Shown here: positions 1 through 9,051 of the stretch, one piece after another
Numbering within the stretch: position 1 is the first letter of the stretch
How the letters are laid out: the number at the start of each line of letters is the position of its first letter
Assembly: GCA_022564995.1 (NCBI GenBank)
Contig: JADFKK010000015.1
Location: 1 to 48,606, forward strand
Reading direction: 5' to 3'
Source: Planctomycetota bacterium
GTDB lineage: Bacteria; Planctomycetota; Planctomycetia; Pirellulales; JADFKK01
Length of the DNA: 48,606 bases
Position numbers and translations under genes: made by a program
The notes under the pieces: generated by a model
The model's input: the letters and a program-made list of their open reading frames with translations, nothing else
What the model was told of the DNA's origin: nothing
Database searches by the model: none

Positions 1-3000
1 GTATCTGCTCCAAAGTTGGGCACCGGTAGGAGCGAGCTTGCCGACAAAGCCATCTCTTTCGAAGCCGTCTCTTTCGACACCGAGGGTCGTGTCGAACCCA
101 CCAGAGACCCAGCCGGAAGACTGCGTATATCCTGTTACAAGGACATTGTCTGCGGAATCGACGGCGATATCCTGGCCATAATCGCGTTCCGTGCCGCCGA
201 GGTATGTGCTCCACAGGTGTTCGCCCGTCGGGCTGAGCTTGGCGACAAAGGCATCGAAATCGCCATCGTGCGAGGTGTCGTAGCCCGACGAAGTCCAATC
301 GCCAGAACGCGTGCGGCCCGTCACCAGAACATTGTTGGCAGAGTCCAAGACCACACCAACACCAGCATCATTTTCGGTGCCGCCGAGGTACGTGCTCCAG
401 AGGTGCTCGCCCGTCGGGCTGAGCTTCAGCAGGAAGACGTCTTCCCTTCCATCGAGCGACGTGTCGAATCCTCCCGCAACCCAGTCGGTAGAACTGGTAT
501 TCCCTGTCACCAAGATATTTCCGGCTGCGTCCACTGCGATACCGTAGCCGACATCCGATTTTTCGCCGCCGAAATATGTGCTCCACAAATGATCGCCGGT
601 TGGACTGAGCTTAACGACGAAACCGCCAGTATTTCCCTTGAGCGTCGTGTCGTAGCCGCCCGAGACCCAGCCGGAAGACTGCGTACTTCCCGTTACCAGT
701 ACATTGCCAGCGGAGTCGACGGCGATACCATTCGCGCGATCAGTATCGCTCCCGCCGACGTACGTGCTCCACAGGTGCTCACCGGTTGGGCTGAGCTTGA
801 CCACGAAACCATCGCGACCGCCGATTGTGCTGTCGTAGCCGCCCGAAACCCAGCCGGAAGAAGTCGTCGTGCCCGCCACAAAGACGTTTCCGGCGGAGTC
901 GGTGGCGATGTCGCCGCCCGTATCCTGGTTGCGGCCACCGAGATAGGTGCTCCACAGGTGCTCGCCCGCCGAAGTCAACTTGGCCACAAAGGCATCGCTG
1001 ACGTTGCCACCGCTGTACGTCGTGTCGAAGCCGCCCGAGACCCAGTCGGAAGACCAAGTACGGCCCGTCACCAAAATGTTTCCGACTGTGTCCAAGGCGA
1101 TGTCACTCGCCTCGTCACTGCGCCTGCCGCCAAGGTAGGTGCCCCAGTCGAGTTCGGGGTCGATCACCGGCGGTGGACCTTCGACGGTGAACACGATCTC
1201 GAAATCGCCGCCGGCCGAGCCGTCGCCTGACGGAACGGTTGTCGCCGAATGCCGCTCTCCGTCGAGATGATGGCCATTGCGGTCGACGAACCGGTCCGAA
1301 CCGCTAAAGAGCTCGAGCGAATAAAGGTCACCGGGCGCGGCATCGAAACCGAATGTCAGCGTGGAACTACCGGCGTCGTAATTGAATTCGGTTGGGACGA
1401 CGATTCCGCGCTGCTGGCTCGCAAGCCTTACGTCCCAAACGTCCAGTACATCGGCGAGTAACGGCTCGCTGAACCGGACTGTGTACACCGTGGCGCCAGC
1501 CGGCACGACGTCTCCGTGCAGGATCGACGAGGCGATCACCCGTGGCGGTGTGCTGTCAACCGTGAAATGGACCTCGAAATCGCCGCCGGGCACACCGTCA
1601 CCGGACGGGATGGTCGTCGTCGAATGTCGTTCGCCGTCCAACGAATTGCCGGTTAGGTCCACAAGGCCACCCTCGCCGCTTCGAAGTGTCAACGTGTATT
1701 GATCCTCCGCGAGACTCGGAAACTCGGCCGTCATCGTGGCCTCCTCAGCGTCGTAGTTGATCGATGTCGGCGCGACGTTACCCACCGTGCTGCCGACGAG
1801 GCGCACATTGTTCGTCACGACGCTCTGCGGGTCGAGCGGCGCGTTGAATCGCGCCACATAGGCCAACTCGCCGACCGGAAAAATGTCACCGTCGCGAATC
1901 GACGAACGGATCACTCGCGTAAAGCTGGCTGGCCGCGGTCCCGTCCACGCCGCCAACAGCACCGAAAGATCTTCAAAGTTCACCGGCGTGTTCGCGGCAT
2001 CAACCAGATTCCCCTCGGCCGCCGAAACATTCTGATTCCAAGCAGCCAACAACACGGTCAAATCCCCAAAATCCACAAACCCATTGCCGGTTAGGTCGGC
2101 GGGCGGAGGCGGAGGCGAGAGGTTCTCGAACCAAACGAGCGGACCGTTACGTCCCGCCGCGCCGATCAGGTCCAGATCGCCGTCACCGTCCATGTCGGCC
2201 GCGGCGACCACTGTCGGTCGAACGAAATCCGGTTCGACGTCGTGTCGCGTGAATTCGCGACCGTCGACATTCTCGTACCAGGCCGCCCCGCCGATCACGT
2301 CCAGGTCGCCGTCGCCGTCCACGTCCGCGGCAAAGACCGAATGAGCCTGCCTCGCGTCGCTGTCGATGATGGTTCCATTTACGCTAATCACGCCGTTACG
2401 CCCATCCGCGAACAGCACGTCCATAATTCCGTCGCCGTCGATATCGGCGACGAACATGGAACCTGGAAAGTCTACCGCCCTCATCCTGATTTCGCCGTCG
2501 GAAAAATTCTGGCTGCCATTATTCTCAAACCAATAAACTCCGGGATCTTCGAGGGCTTGGTCCACCCCTAGCGATGTGCTGAGAACATCCAGGTCACCAT
2601 CGCGATCCAAGTCCGCGACAGCCACGGACCGTGCAAACCCTTGCGAATCGATGATATGTTCCGTGAAGTTCTCGCTGCCATCGTTCTCGAACCAGGAGAT
2701 CGAGTCGTAGGGCCCGAAACCGAGTGTCGTACCCGATGTGGCCCTGATCAGATCAATGTCGCCGTCGCCGTCGATGTCGGCCGCAGCTAGCGACACGTCG
2801 CTTGCATATGCGGTGTCGAACGCGTGCTCGGTGAATTCTCCTGCCCCGTTGTTTTCGTACCAAACGATCCTCGGGCTGTCGTACAACTCGCTAACGACGT
2901 CCGGATCACCGTCGCCGTCAATGTCGGTAACAATGATCGACATCGCCTGCCCTCCTGTCTCGGCGACGGTGCGCTGCGCGAAGTTGCCTCCGCCGAGGTT

Positions 3001-3723
3001 CTGATACCAGATAATCGTGCCGTCGGGTAACGTACTGAGCACGTCCATAGCGCCGTCGCTGTCGATATCGGCCACGGCGAGGACGCTTGCATCGGCGGAC
3101 CCCGGACCAATCTCCGAGGCCAAGAAACTACCAGACGCCGGTGCGGGCGGATCGATTCGGAAACGATAATCTTCCACCTCGCCGTCCGCCGCCACTCCGC
3201 CGATGCCCAAATCACCGGCCGTGCTGATGCGAAAACGCGCATAGACATCGCCGCTGATGGCGCTGCTCGGCACGTCGAAGTGGACGTCGTTTTCACCGTT
3301 GGAAACCCTAACGCCTGAAGCGATGTGTTCATCCGAGCCGCCCCAGTTTCCATCGCCGTTGAAGTCGATCCAGGCGTCAAGCCTCGCACCGTTGGGGGCG
3401 CTTTGGACGTTAACCGTTGCACTGGCACGAAGCTGCCCGACGCGAATCACGTCGAACGTCACGCCGTCCTCGTCGTGCCCGTCGCCGGCCGCAGTGGCTG
3501 TCGGCTGGCCGTCGGGCTCGGCGTCGCGGGTGGCGCCGAGGGTTGGGCCGATTGCTTCATGTCTGGCCCCGTTATCGGCGAGCATCGTCGGATATGGCGC
3601 CGGGGCGTCGCCGAAGTCGAAATCGGCCCCTACGGCTAACATCCGCCTGTCTTCCAGGGGTTCCAGACGCAACGCGCGGCGGGTGTTTGGGTTCTTGCTT
3701 GACGGGGCGGGCTTTGGTCGCAT
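1..3723 (-). CDS. Giant secreted repeat protein: GEVED, FG-GAP/VCBS, dockerin-like, Big-like and SBBP repeats (3' end outside window)
   Basis: Reading the minus strand from ATG at 3723 gives 1241 codons with no stop before the window edge. The N-terminus carries EPLEDRRMLA, a signature of planctomycete exported proteins, then an FDFGDAP...DEDGV...GEVEDYRFRI stretch typical of GEVED domains. About six FG-GAP/VCBS-type units follow (DIDGDGDxDV), then a dockerin-like pair (DLTGNGFVDFGDLTVLLAAW), two bacterial Ig-like segments ending GGDFEVHFTV and GGDFEIVFTV, and at least six SBBP beta-propeller repeats with the core HLWSTYLGG. Asp-rich turns suggest calcium binding. It is probably a cell-surface or extracellular adhesion or structural protein; no catalytic domain is visible. 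The frame stays open upstream of 3723, but the signature motif and a GGAG about 7 bases before the ATG support this start. Confidence 0.85.
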   Translation of the reverse strand, partial: MRPKPAPSSKNPNTRRALRLEPLEDRRMLAVGADFDFGDAPAPYPTMLADNGARHEAIGPTLGATRDAEPDGQPTATAAGDGHDEDGVTFDVIRVGQLRASATVNVQSAPNGARLDAWIDFNGDGNWGGSDEHIASGVRVSNGENDVHFDVPSSAISGDVYARFRISTAGDLGIGGVAADGEVEDYRFRIDPPAPASGSFLASEIGPGSADASVLAVADIDSDGAMDVLSTLPDGTIIWYQNLGGGNFAQRTVAETGGQAMSIIVTDIDGDGDPDVVSELYDSPRIVWYENNGAGEFTEHAFDTAYASDVSLAAADIDGDGDIDLIRATSGTTLGFGPYDSISWFENDGSENFTEHIIDSQGFARSVAVADLDRDGDLDVLSTSLGVDQALEDPGVYWFENNGSQNFSDGEIRMRAVDFPGSMFVADIDGDGIMDVLFADGRNGVISVNGTIIDSDARQAHSVFAADVDGDGDLDVIGGAAWYENVDGREFTRHDVEPDFVRPTVVAAADMDGDGDLDLIGAAGRNGPLVWFENLSPPPPPADLTGNGFVDFGDLTVLLAAWNQNVSAAEGNLVDAANTPVNFEDLSVLLAAWTGPRPASFTRVIRSSIRDGDIFPVGELAYVARFNAPLDPQSVVTNNVRLVGSTVGNVAPTSINYDAEEATMTAEFPSLAEDQYTLTLRSGEGGLVDLTGNSLDGERHSTTTIPSGDGVPGGDFEVHFTVDSTPPRVIASSILHGDVVPAGATVYTVRFSEPLLADVLDVWDVRLASQQRGIVVPTEFNYDAGSSTLTFGFDAAPGDLYSLELFSGSDRFVDRNGHHLDGERHSATTVPSGDGSAGGDFEIVFTVEGPPPVIDPELDWGTYLGGRRSDEASDIALDTVGNILVTGRTWSSDWVSGGFDTTYSGGNVSDAFVAKLTSAGEHLWSTYLGGRNQDTGGDIATDSAGNVFVAGTTTSSGWVSGGYDSTIGGRDGFVVKLSPTGEHLWSTYVGGSDTDRANGIAVDSAGNVLVTGSTQSSGWVSGGYDTTLKGNTGGFVVKLSPTGDHLWSTYFGGEKSDVGYGIAVDAAGNILVTGNTSSTDWVAGGFDTSLDGREDVFLLKLSPTGEHLWSTYLGGTENDAGVGVVLDSANNVLVTGRTRSGDWTSSGYDTSHDGDFDAFVAKLSPTGEHLWSTYLGGTERDYGQDIAVDSADNVLVTGYTQSSGWVSGGFDTTLGVERDGFERDGFVGKLAPTGAQLWSRY

Positions 3724-4027
3724 GGCTGGGCTCCGAACGGATGGCGATGCACGGTGAGATGAGTGAGCGATTGGGCGCTGGCCCTCGGTAAGTTCGTCGT
3801 CATGCTGAACGGCGGCTAGCGCCGTGCCGCTCACCCAAAGATAACGGCAAGTGGTAGGCAATGTCAAGAAACAGTGGGGAAGGGCGGCGGTGTCGGTTTG
3901 ATTTGGGGTCAGCCGGTAAACAACTTCCGCGGAAACTACGTGTGAAACCAAAGGTCGAATCACCGGCGGCCTAACGGCCTCCGCTCGCCGGAAACGGTCA
4001 CCTGCAGACACGATATTGAGCCGATTT
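3724..4027. other. Intergenic, no gene seen
   Basis: This stretch lies between the downstream end of the phosphatase gene (stop at 4028) and the start of the giant repeat protein, both on the minus strand. It should hold the promoter of the repeat protein. I see no convincing hairpin followed by a T-run and no further gene. Confidence 0.5.
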
Positions 4028-5698
4028 CTAACCCGTCCGCCCGAAGCAGATCAGGCAGATGTCGTCGATCTGGCGCTGTCCATCGGCGAATCGCTGCACG
4101 TCGTCGAGCACCGCCTTTCCCAGGGCGGCGACTTCCCGCGGGCCGCCGGCGAGCGCGTCGTGCAATCGCGCGGCGCCGTACATCTCACCGGCGGGGTTCA
4201 TGGCGTCGCTGATGCCGTCGGTGTAGAGGACGACCGCGTCGCCGGTTTCGAGCGCAACGTCGAACTCCTGGTACGTGGCCTGTGCCTCAATACCCAGCGG
4301 AAGCCCGGCCTCCTCAGTGGCGAGGCTCTCCACGTTGCCGTCGGCACTGCGGCGACGCAGCGGCGGCATGTGCCCGGCGTTGACGATGGTCAGATGATGT
4401 GATTGCGGATCGAGCACGACCAGCGCGAAGGTGACAAAGCGGTCGTCGAGCGCCGATTCGGCCAGATCGGAATTCAGCATTTGCACCGCCTCGGCCGGCC
4501 CGCTCGACGTGACCAGCGAATAGCGCACCTCGGCGCACAGCTTGGCCATCAACAGCGCCGCCGAGACCCCCTTGCCCGACACGTCGCCGATGGTGATCGC
4601 CAACCGCCCGTCGGGCAGCGGCACGTAGCTGAAGAAATCGCCGCCCACCTCGCGGGCCGAATCGTAATGATCGAAAAACTCATAACCCTCGACCGCAGGC
4701 AATCGCTGCGGAAGAAAATGCCGCTGTACGTCGCGGGCCGTGGCCAGCTCCCGCTCGCGGCGATCGAGTTCGAGACTCGCCTCGTGCATGTTCGCCGATT
4801 CGATGGCGCCGCCGGCAATGGTGGCCACGCTCAGCAGCACCTCGAGGTCTTCTTGCGAAAACTGCTGACGGGCATCGTCGGTGTCGACGTGAATGATCCC
4901 CAGCGGCTCGCGCGACGGCCCCATCAGCGGCGCACACATGATCGACCGCTGGCGAAAGTCGAGCACCGAGTGGCCGAACTCGTCGTGCATTTCGTCCGTG
5001 CTGAGAATCGCTTCGCCGTCCGTCATCACCCGCTGGGCGATTTGCTTGCTGATCACGCCCAAGGTGGTCGAGTCGCCGCTCTCGTCATGCCGGCTGCGAA
5101 TCGTGCGGGGAACCAGCTTTCCGCCCGGCTCGTCGAGCAGCAGTAGATAGCCGCGCTCGGCCTGGGGAAAAATGCTGAACAGGCTGTCGAGAATTTTCGG
5201 CAGCACGTCGTCGACGGCCAGCGTGGTGCCGAGATTCTGCGTGATTTCCAAAATCGCCTTGAGCTTCACCTGCGATCGCGCGCCGACGGTCGGATCGGCC
5301 CGCGCGTCGAGTGAGTCGACGATCATCGTCTTACGAACGGGCAAGGCGTCGTCGCGGGGCGGCATTCCGCCAACCGTTGGCTCCTCCGAGGATGTCGACC
5401 CGCGCTCTGGATCGCCATGAAACCGCATCGTGAAGTCGTAAATCCGCAGGCGGTCCTGGTCGTGCAGCCGAGCGCGTCCGTTGATTCGCTGGCCGTTGAG
5501 ATAGGTGCCGTTTTGGCTGTTGAGATCCTCGACGTAGAAACCCTCGACCGCGCGAATGATGCGGGCGTGTTGTCGCGAGACGGTGCGTGAGGGAAACACC
5601 ACGTCGCAGAAGGCGTCGCGCCCGAGGACGGTTTGGTCGGCCGTCAATTCGTAGCGCTGCCCGACGTTGGAACCGGCAAGTATTTCAATGGTCGCCAT
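4028..5698 (-). CDS. FHA-GAF-SpoIIE (PP2C-type) phosphatase
   Basis: The 556-residue protein has three domains in order. An N-terminal FHA domain (about 1-95) has GRD near 26-28, SRQH near 41-44 and NSQNGTYLNG near 60-69, the phosphothreonine-binding loops. A GAF sensor domain spans about 135-300 (LLLLDEPGGKLVPR, CAPLMGPSREPLGIIHVD). A SpoIIE/PP2C phosphatase domain spans about 330-552, with metal-binding acidic motifs in AREVGGDFFSY, IGDVSGKGVSAALLMAKL and VVLYTDGISDAMN. The expected role is dephosphorylation of Ser/Thr-phosphorylated partners, often anti-sigma antagonists, controlled by a ligand at GAF and phosphopeptide docking at FHA. No membrane segment is seen, so it should be cytoplasmic. 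It is divergent from the nuo operon. The cognate partner is not in the window. Confidence 0.93.
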   Translation of the reverse strand: MATIEILAGSNVGQRYELTADQTVLGRDAFCDVVFPSRTVSRQHARIIRAVEGFYVEDLNSQNGTYLNGQRINGRARLHDQDRLRIYDFTMRFHGDPERGSTSSEEPTVGGMPPRDDALPVRKTMIVDSLDARADPTVGARSQVKLKAILEITQNLGTTLAVDDVLPKILDSLFSIFPQAERGYLLLLDEPGGKLVPRTIRSRHDESGDSTTLGVISKQIAQRVMTDGEAILSTDEMHDEFGHSVLDFRQRSIMCAPLMGPSREPLGIIHVDTDDARQQFSQEDLEVLLSVATIAGGAIESANMHEASLELDRRERELATARDVQRHFLPQRLPAVEGYEFFDHYDSAREVGGDFFSYVPLPDGRLAITIGDVSGKGVSAALLMAKLCAEVRYSLVTSSGPAEAVQMLNSDLAESALDDRFVTFALVVLDPQSHHLTIVNAGHMPPLRRRSADGNVESLATEEAGLPLGIEAQATYQEFDVALETGDAVVLYTDGISDAMNPAGEMYGAARLHDALAGGPREVAALGKAVLDDVQRFADGQRQIDDICLICFGRTG

Positions 5699-6029
5699 GG
5701 CGAGCGCACCGGAAGTGCCACTGGCATATTTCTTTGTCAGAAAATCGATCTTGGGTCTCTACCGGCTCCCACTGTTGCAGTCTCGCGCGCGAGAGCCAGA
5801 TTGTCAAACGGCCCACATGCCATCGCGACCTACTCAACAGAGGGGGTCTCGTCGGCGGCGAACCGCCTTGACGACAATCGACGGCGGGATTAGGCTCTCG
5901 TCGTAACTCGAATGTGGGATTCCCCTTGGGGTTTTTCCCAACGATCGAGTTTTCTATTTAGACCACTTTGTGATATTATTCACGAAGTCGGCCGAACGCC
6001 AACCGCCCACTTACCGCCTACAGCGACTG
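5699..6029. other. Divergent intergenic region upstream of the nuo operon
   Basis: This 331-base region lies between the phosphatase gene (minus) and nuoA (plus) and must contain promoters for both. Apart from the dyad at 5969-5984 described separately I see no gene. A frame starting at 5970 that runs into nuoA would add 20 residues unlike NuoA, so I treat it as leader. Confidence 0.5.
5969..5984. promoter_or_regulatory. CRP/FNR-type dyad upstream of nuoA
   Basis: The bases read TGTGA-TATTAT-TCACG, one base away from the classical TGTGA-N6-TCACA site of CRP/FNR-family regulators. It lies 45 bases before the chosen nuoA start. The central TATTAT also resembles a -10 hexamer, which would suit repression by occlusion, but no good -35 is evident. 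The match is seen directly; the regulator and its effect are inferred. Confidence 0.35.
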
Positions 6030-6428
6030 ATGCAGACCCTCATCGTCCCGATCCTGCTGTTCGCCCTCGGTGCTGCGGGCTTGTGTGTCGGTCTGCTCGT
6101 TGCGGGAAGATTGATCGGCCCCCGGCGCTCGGGCCGTGTGAAAGAAATGCCGTATGAAAGCGGCATGGACCCGATTCACGACACGCGGCGCCGCTTCGAC
6201 GTGCGATATCATCTGGTGGCGATCGCCTTTTTAGTCTTCGACGTCGAGTTGCTGTTCCTTTATCCCTGGGCCGTGGCCAGCCGAAACCCCGAGGGCATCG
6301 ACGCCGCAGTCGAGCAAGGCTGGATCGCCAGTCGAGGATTGGTGTTCGGCGAGGTGATGGTGTTCATCGCGCTGCTCACCGCCGGCTTCGTCTATGCCTG
6401 GCGGAAAGGGGTGTTTCAATGGCGCTAG
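6030..6428 (+). CDS. nuoA: NADH-quinone oxidoreductase subunit A
   Basis: This 132-residue membrane subunit of complex I has three hydrophobic helices: residues about 2-24, a middle helix around [20 protein letters not shown], and a C-terminal helix [18 protein letters not shown]. The family signature YESGMDP...[27 protein letters not shown] is intact, including the conserved acidic residues in FDVE. Complex I couples NADH oxidation and quinone reduction to proton translocation; NuoA helps form the quinone-site/membrane junction. The ATG at 6030 gives a normal N-terminus. It is the first gene of a fourteen-gene operon and overlaps nuoB by 10 bases, implying translational coupling. Confidence 0.95.
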   Translation: MQTLIVPILLFALGAAGLCVGLLVAGRLIGPRRSGRVKEMPYESGMDPIHDTRRRFDVRYHLVAIAFLVFDVELLFLYPWAVASRNPEGIDAAVEQGWIASRGLVFGEVMVFIALLTAGFVYAWRKGVFQWR

Positions 6429-7000
6429 AACAATCCGGTTCCAATCCTAGTATCGAAGTGCCTGAAAACATCGTGATCAGCAAGCTCGACGAGTTGGCCA
6501 GTTGGGGCCGCAAGAACAGCCTCTGGCCGATGCCCTTCGCCACGGCCTGCTGCGGCATCGAACTGATGGCCACCGGCGCCAGCCGGCACGACCTGGCCCG
6601 CTTCGGGGCCGAGGTGTTTCGCTTCAGTCCCCGGCAGTGCGATCTGATGATCGTCGCCGGCCGGGTCGTGATGAAAATGCTGCCGGTCTTGCAGCGCATC
6701 TGGCAGCAGATGCACGAGCCGAAGTGGTGCATTTCGATGGGCGCCTGCGCCTCGACCGGCGGCGTGTTCGACACGTATTGCGTGGTGCAGGGCATCGACC
6801 GCTTCATCCCCGTCGACATGTACGTGCCCGGCTGTCCCCCGCGGCCGGAACAACTGATTCAGGCGATCATCGATCTGCAAGACCAGATTCAAACGGAAGG
6901 AACCGTCACGGGAAGAGAGTTCAACACGCGAGAGAGACAAGAGCCGAAGCGAGCGTTGGTGGAATTGCCGATTCTCGGTCAACCGTATCAACAATCGTAG
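6419..7000 (+). CDS. nuoB: NADH-quinone oxidoreductase subunit B
   Basis: This 193-residue peripheral-arm subunit should carry the terminal [4Fe-4S] cluster N2, which passes electrons to quinone. The ligands are present: tandem Cys44-Cys45 in [10 protein letters not shown], Cys110 in [10 protein letters not shown] and Cys139 in VPGCPPRPE. Length and spacing are normal for the family. The start lies inside nuoA (10-base overlap). The C-terminus after about 160 ([20 protein letters not shown]) is a short extension of the kind seen in planctomycete copies. It ends with TAG, showing that TAG is a true stop in this genome. Confidence 0.96.
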   Translation: MALEQSGSNPSIEVPENIVISKLDELASWGRKNSLWPMPFATACCGIELMATGASRHDLARFGAEVFRFSPRQCDLMIVAGRVVMKMLPVLQRIWQQMHEPKWCISMGACASTGGVFDTYCVVQGIDRFIPVDMYVPGCPPRPEQLIQAIIDLQDQIQTEGTVTGREFNTRERQEPKRALVELPILGQPYQQS

Positions 7001-7023
7001 GGTGGGCACTACCCACCGGGATG

Positions 7024-7166
7024 AAACACGAAATCCTAAGCACGAAATCCTAAACAAATCAGAATATCGAAATCCGAAATCTAGGAATGGCACGCGATCG
7101 AGGCATTTTTCGTTTCGGTCATTGAATCATTTGATTTTGTTTAGGATTTCGTGCTTAGGATTTGAA
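7024..7166. repeat. Large inverted repeat between nuoB and nuoC
   Basis: The left arm (about 7024-7056) contains CGAAATCCTAAGCACGAAAT and continues with AAACAAATC. The right arm (about 7130-7166) contains its near reverse complement, TTTAGGATTTCGTGCTTAGG. RNA from this gap could fold into a long hairpin. Related arms occur at 11705-11838, 12553-12706 and 14344-14475. Confidence 0.8.
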
Positions 7167-7185
7167 CTTCAATCGCCGCGCTGAC

Positions 7186-7683
7186 ATGTCACAAACCCCG
7201 ATCATTGACAGCTTAAACGCCGACTTTGCCGGTCTCACCACCAGCGAATTTCGTGGTCAGACGCGGATCGTCGTCGCGCGCGATCAATTGCACGATGTGC
7301 TGCGCACGCTGCGAGACGAGCACGGCTTCGACATGTTGATCGACATCACATGCGTCGATTACTTGAACTACCGCGACGCGACGGAGCGATTCGGGCTGGT
7401 CTATCTGCTGGCCCGCAGCGACGACATGCGGCGATTGACGATTCGCGTGATGCTGAGCGAGCCGGATTTGAGCGTGCCGACCGTGACCGACCTGTGGAGC
7501 GGCGCCGACTGGACGGAACGCGAGGTTTGGGACATGTTCGGCATCACGTTCGATGGCCACCCGGACTTGCGGCGCATCTTGATGCCCGAAGAGTTCACCG
7601 CCCACCCGCTGCGAAAAGACTATCCGCTGCAGGGACGTGGGGAGCGACATAATTTTCCGGTGTTGACAAGAGAAGACGGTTGA
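7186..7683 (+). CDS. nuoC: NADH-quinone oxidoreductase subunit C
   Basis: This 165-residue 30-kDa-type subunit of the complex I peripheral arm contacts NuoB and NuoD. The family signature is clear: ERFGLVYLLARS, the REVWDMFGITFDGHPDLRRILMP motif around residues 110-132, and HPLRKDYPLQG near 142-152. I chose ATG at 7186 (MSQTPIIDSLNADF) over an in-frame TTG at 7162, because the TTG start would translate the end of the adjacent palindrome. It is a separate gene, not the nuoCD fusion of Escherichia coli. Confidence 0.95.
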   Translation: MSQTPIIDSLNADFAGLTTSEFRGQTRIVVARDQLHDVLRTLRDEHGFDMLIDITCVDYLNYRDATERFGLVYLLARSDDMRRLTIRVMLSEPDLSVPTVTDLWSGADWTEREVWDMFGITFDGHPDLRRILMPEEFTAHPLRKDYPLQGRGERHNFPVLTREDG

Positions 7684-7700
7684 GACTTTTAGCAAGGGCT

Positions 7701-7736
7701 GGGCGCGACCAACGGTCGCGGCTTTTTGGATTTGAT
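7701..7736. repeat. Short palindrome immediately upstream of nuoD
   Basis: GCGACC-AAC-GGTCGC (7705-7719) forms a perfect 6-bp hairpin embedded in GGGCGCGACCAACGGTCGCG followed by GCTTTTTGGATTTG and then the nuoD ATG. Near-identical copies sit just before nuoF (10277-10311) and, inverted, at 28953-28976. No strong Shine-Dalgarno lies between hairpin and start codon. Confidence 0.75.
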
Positions 7737-8954
7737 ATGCCGGTAATTACGCCCGATCCTTTGACGCACGACGAATCACAGGACTACCTGTGGACGTTGA
7801 ACTTCGGGCCGCAGCATCCGGCGACCCACACGACGCTGCGGATCGTGCTTAAGCTCGACGGCGAGCGGGTCGTCGACGCGATTCCCGACATCGGCTATTT
7901 GCACTCCGGCTTCGAGAAGATCGGCGAGCATCTCGACTACGATCAATACGTGACGGTCACCGACCGCATGAATTACATCTCGCCGATGGCCAACAACGTC
8001 GCCTGGCACCACGCGGTCGAGCGGCTGCTGGGCGTCGACGTGCCGCCACGCTGTCAATACATCCGCACGATCGTCTGCGAGCTGGCCCGCATCAGCGATC
8101 ACCTGGTCTGTAACGGGGCGGTGGGGCTCGACACGGGCGCGTTCACGTTTTTTCTGTATGCTTTTTATCAGCGCGAGCTGATCTACGATATTTTCGAGAC
8201 GCTCTGCGGAGCCCGCTTCACCAACAGCTACACCCGCGTGGGCGGCGTGACGCACGACATGACGCCGAAGGTGATCGGGCAGATTCGCGAGTTTTGCCGC
8301 AATTTCCCCAAGACGATCCGCGACATGGAGGCGCTGCTCGATCGCAATCGCATCTTCGTCGATCGCACCAAGGGGGTCGGCGTGCTGACCCGCGAAGAGG
8401 CGCTCGCCGGCTGTGCCAGCGGACCGGTCGCGCGGGCCAGCGGCGTAACGGTCGATTTGCGCAAGGACGAGCCGTATCTGGCCTACGCCGATTTGGATTT
8501 TCAGGTCTGTTGTGCCCGCGAGGGTGATAGTTATTCTCGCTATCTGGTGCGGACGGCCGAGATGTGGGAAAGCCTGAAGCTGGTGGAGCAGGCGATCGAG
8601 AACCTGCCCGCCGGGCCGTTCAACCTGGGCATCGACGAGCGAACCGCCAAGCCCGACAAGCAGGCGGTCTACACGACGATCGAAGGCACGATTTCACATT
8701 TCGAGTTGGTGATGAGTAATCGCGGCATCAAGGTGCCGTGCGAGGAAAGCTATTCGGCGATCGAGGCCCCCAATGGCGAGCTGGGCTTTTACATCGTCGG
8801 CGATGGCTCGAACGTAGCCTATCGGGCCCGCTGCCGCCCGCCGTCATTCAATCATTTTGCATTGTTTCCGCAACTCATTCGCGGCCATACGCTCAGCGAC
8901 GTGGTTGCCGTATTGGGAAGTTTGAACATCATTGCCGCCGAACTAGATCGCTAA
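7737..8954 (+). CDS. nuoD: NADH-quinone oxidoreductase subunit D
   Basis: This 405-residue 49-kDa subunit forms the quinone-reduction site with NuoB. It has the signature LNFGPQHPATHTTLRIVLKLDGE near the N-terminus, the DIGYLHSGFEKIGEH stretch, SPMANNVAWHHAVE, and the C-terminal ESYSAIEAPNGELGFYIVGDGSN and CRPPSFNHFALFPQLIRGHTLSDVVAVLGSLN motifs. It ends DR, usual for the family. A longer frame from TTG 7680 would begin inside nuoC and cross the palindrome, so ATG 7737 is preferred. Confidence 0.96.
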   Translation: MPVITPDPLTHDESQDYLWTLNFGPQHPATHTTLRIVLKLDGERVVDAIPDIGYLHSGFEKIGEHLDYDQYVTVTDRMNYISPMANNVAWHHAVERLLGVDVPPRCQYIRTIVCELARISDHLVCNGAVGLDTGAFTFFLYAFYQRELIYDIFETLCGARFTNSYTRVGGVTHDMTPKVIGQIREFCRNFPKTIRDMEALLDRNRIFVDRTKGVGVLTREEALAGCASGPVARASGVTVDLRKDEPYLAYADLDFQVCCAREGDSYSRYLVRTAEMWESLKLVEQAIENLPAGPFNLGIDERTAKPDKQAVYTTIEGTISHFELVMSNRGIKVPCEESYSAIEAPNGELGFYIVGDGSNVAYRARCRPPSFNHFALFPQLIRGHTLSDVVAVLGSLNIIAAELDR

Positions 8955-9051
8955 ACCAACAACAATTCGATCACCCCAACCGCTTGCGGTTTAGCCCCGC
9001 CATCACCATGACCGCCGCTGCTTCCACCACCGCCCCCTGCTCACCGACGCC

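Noticed and set aside
16..1230. Long plus-strand open frame opposite the SBBP repeats
   Set aside because: It is the antisense of a repeat-rich coding region. The minus-strand frame gives clear, continuous SBBP units, while the plus frame only mirrors their periodicity.
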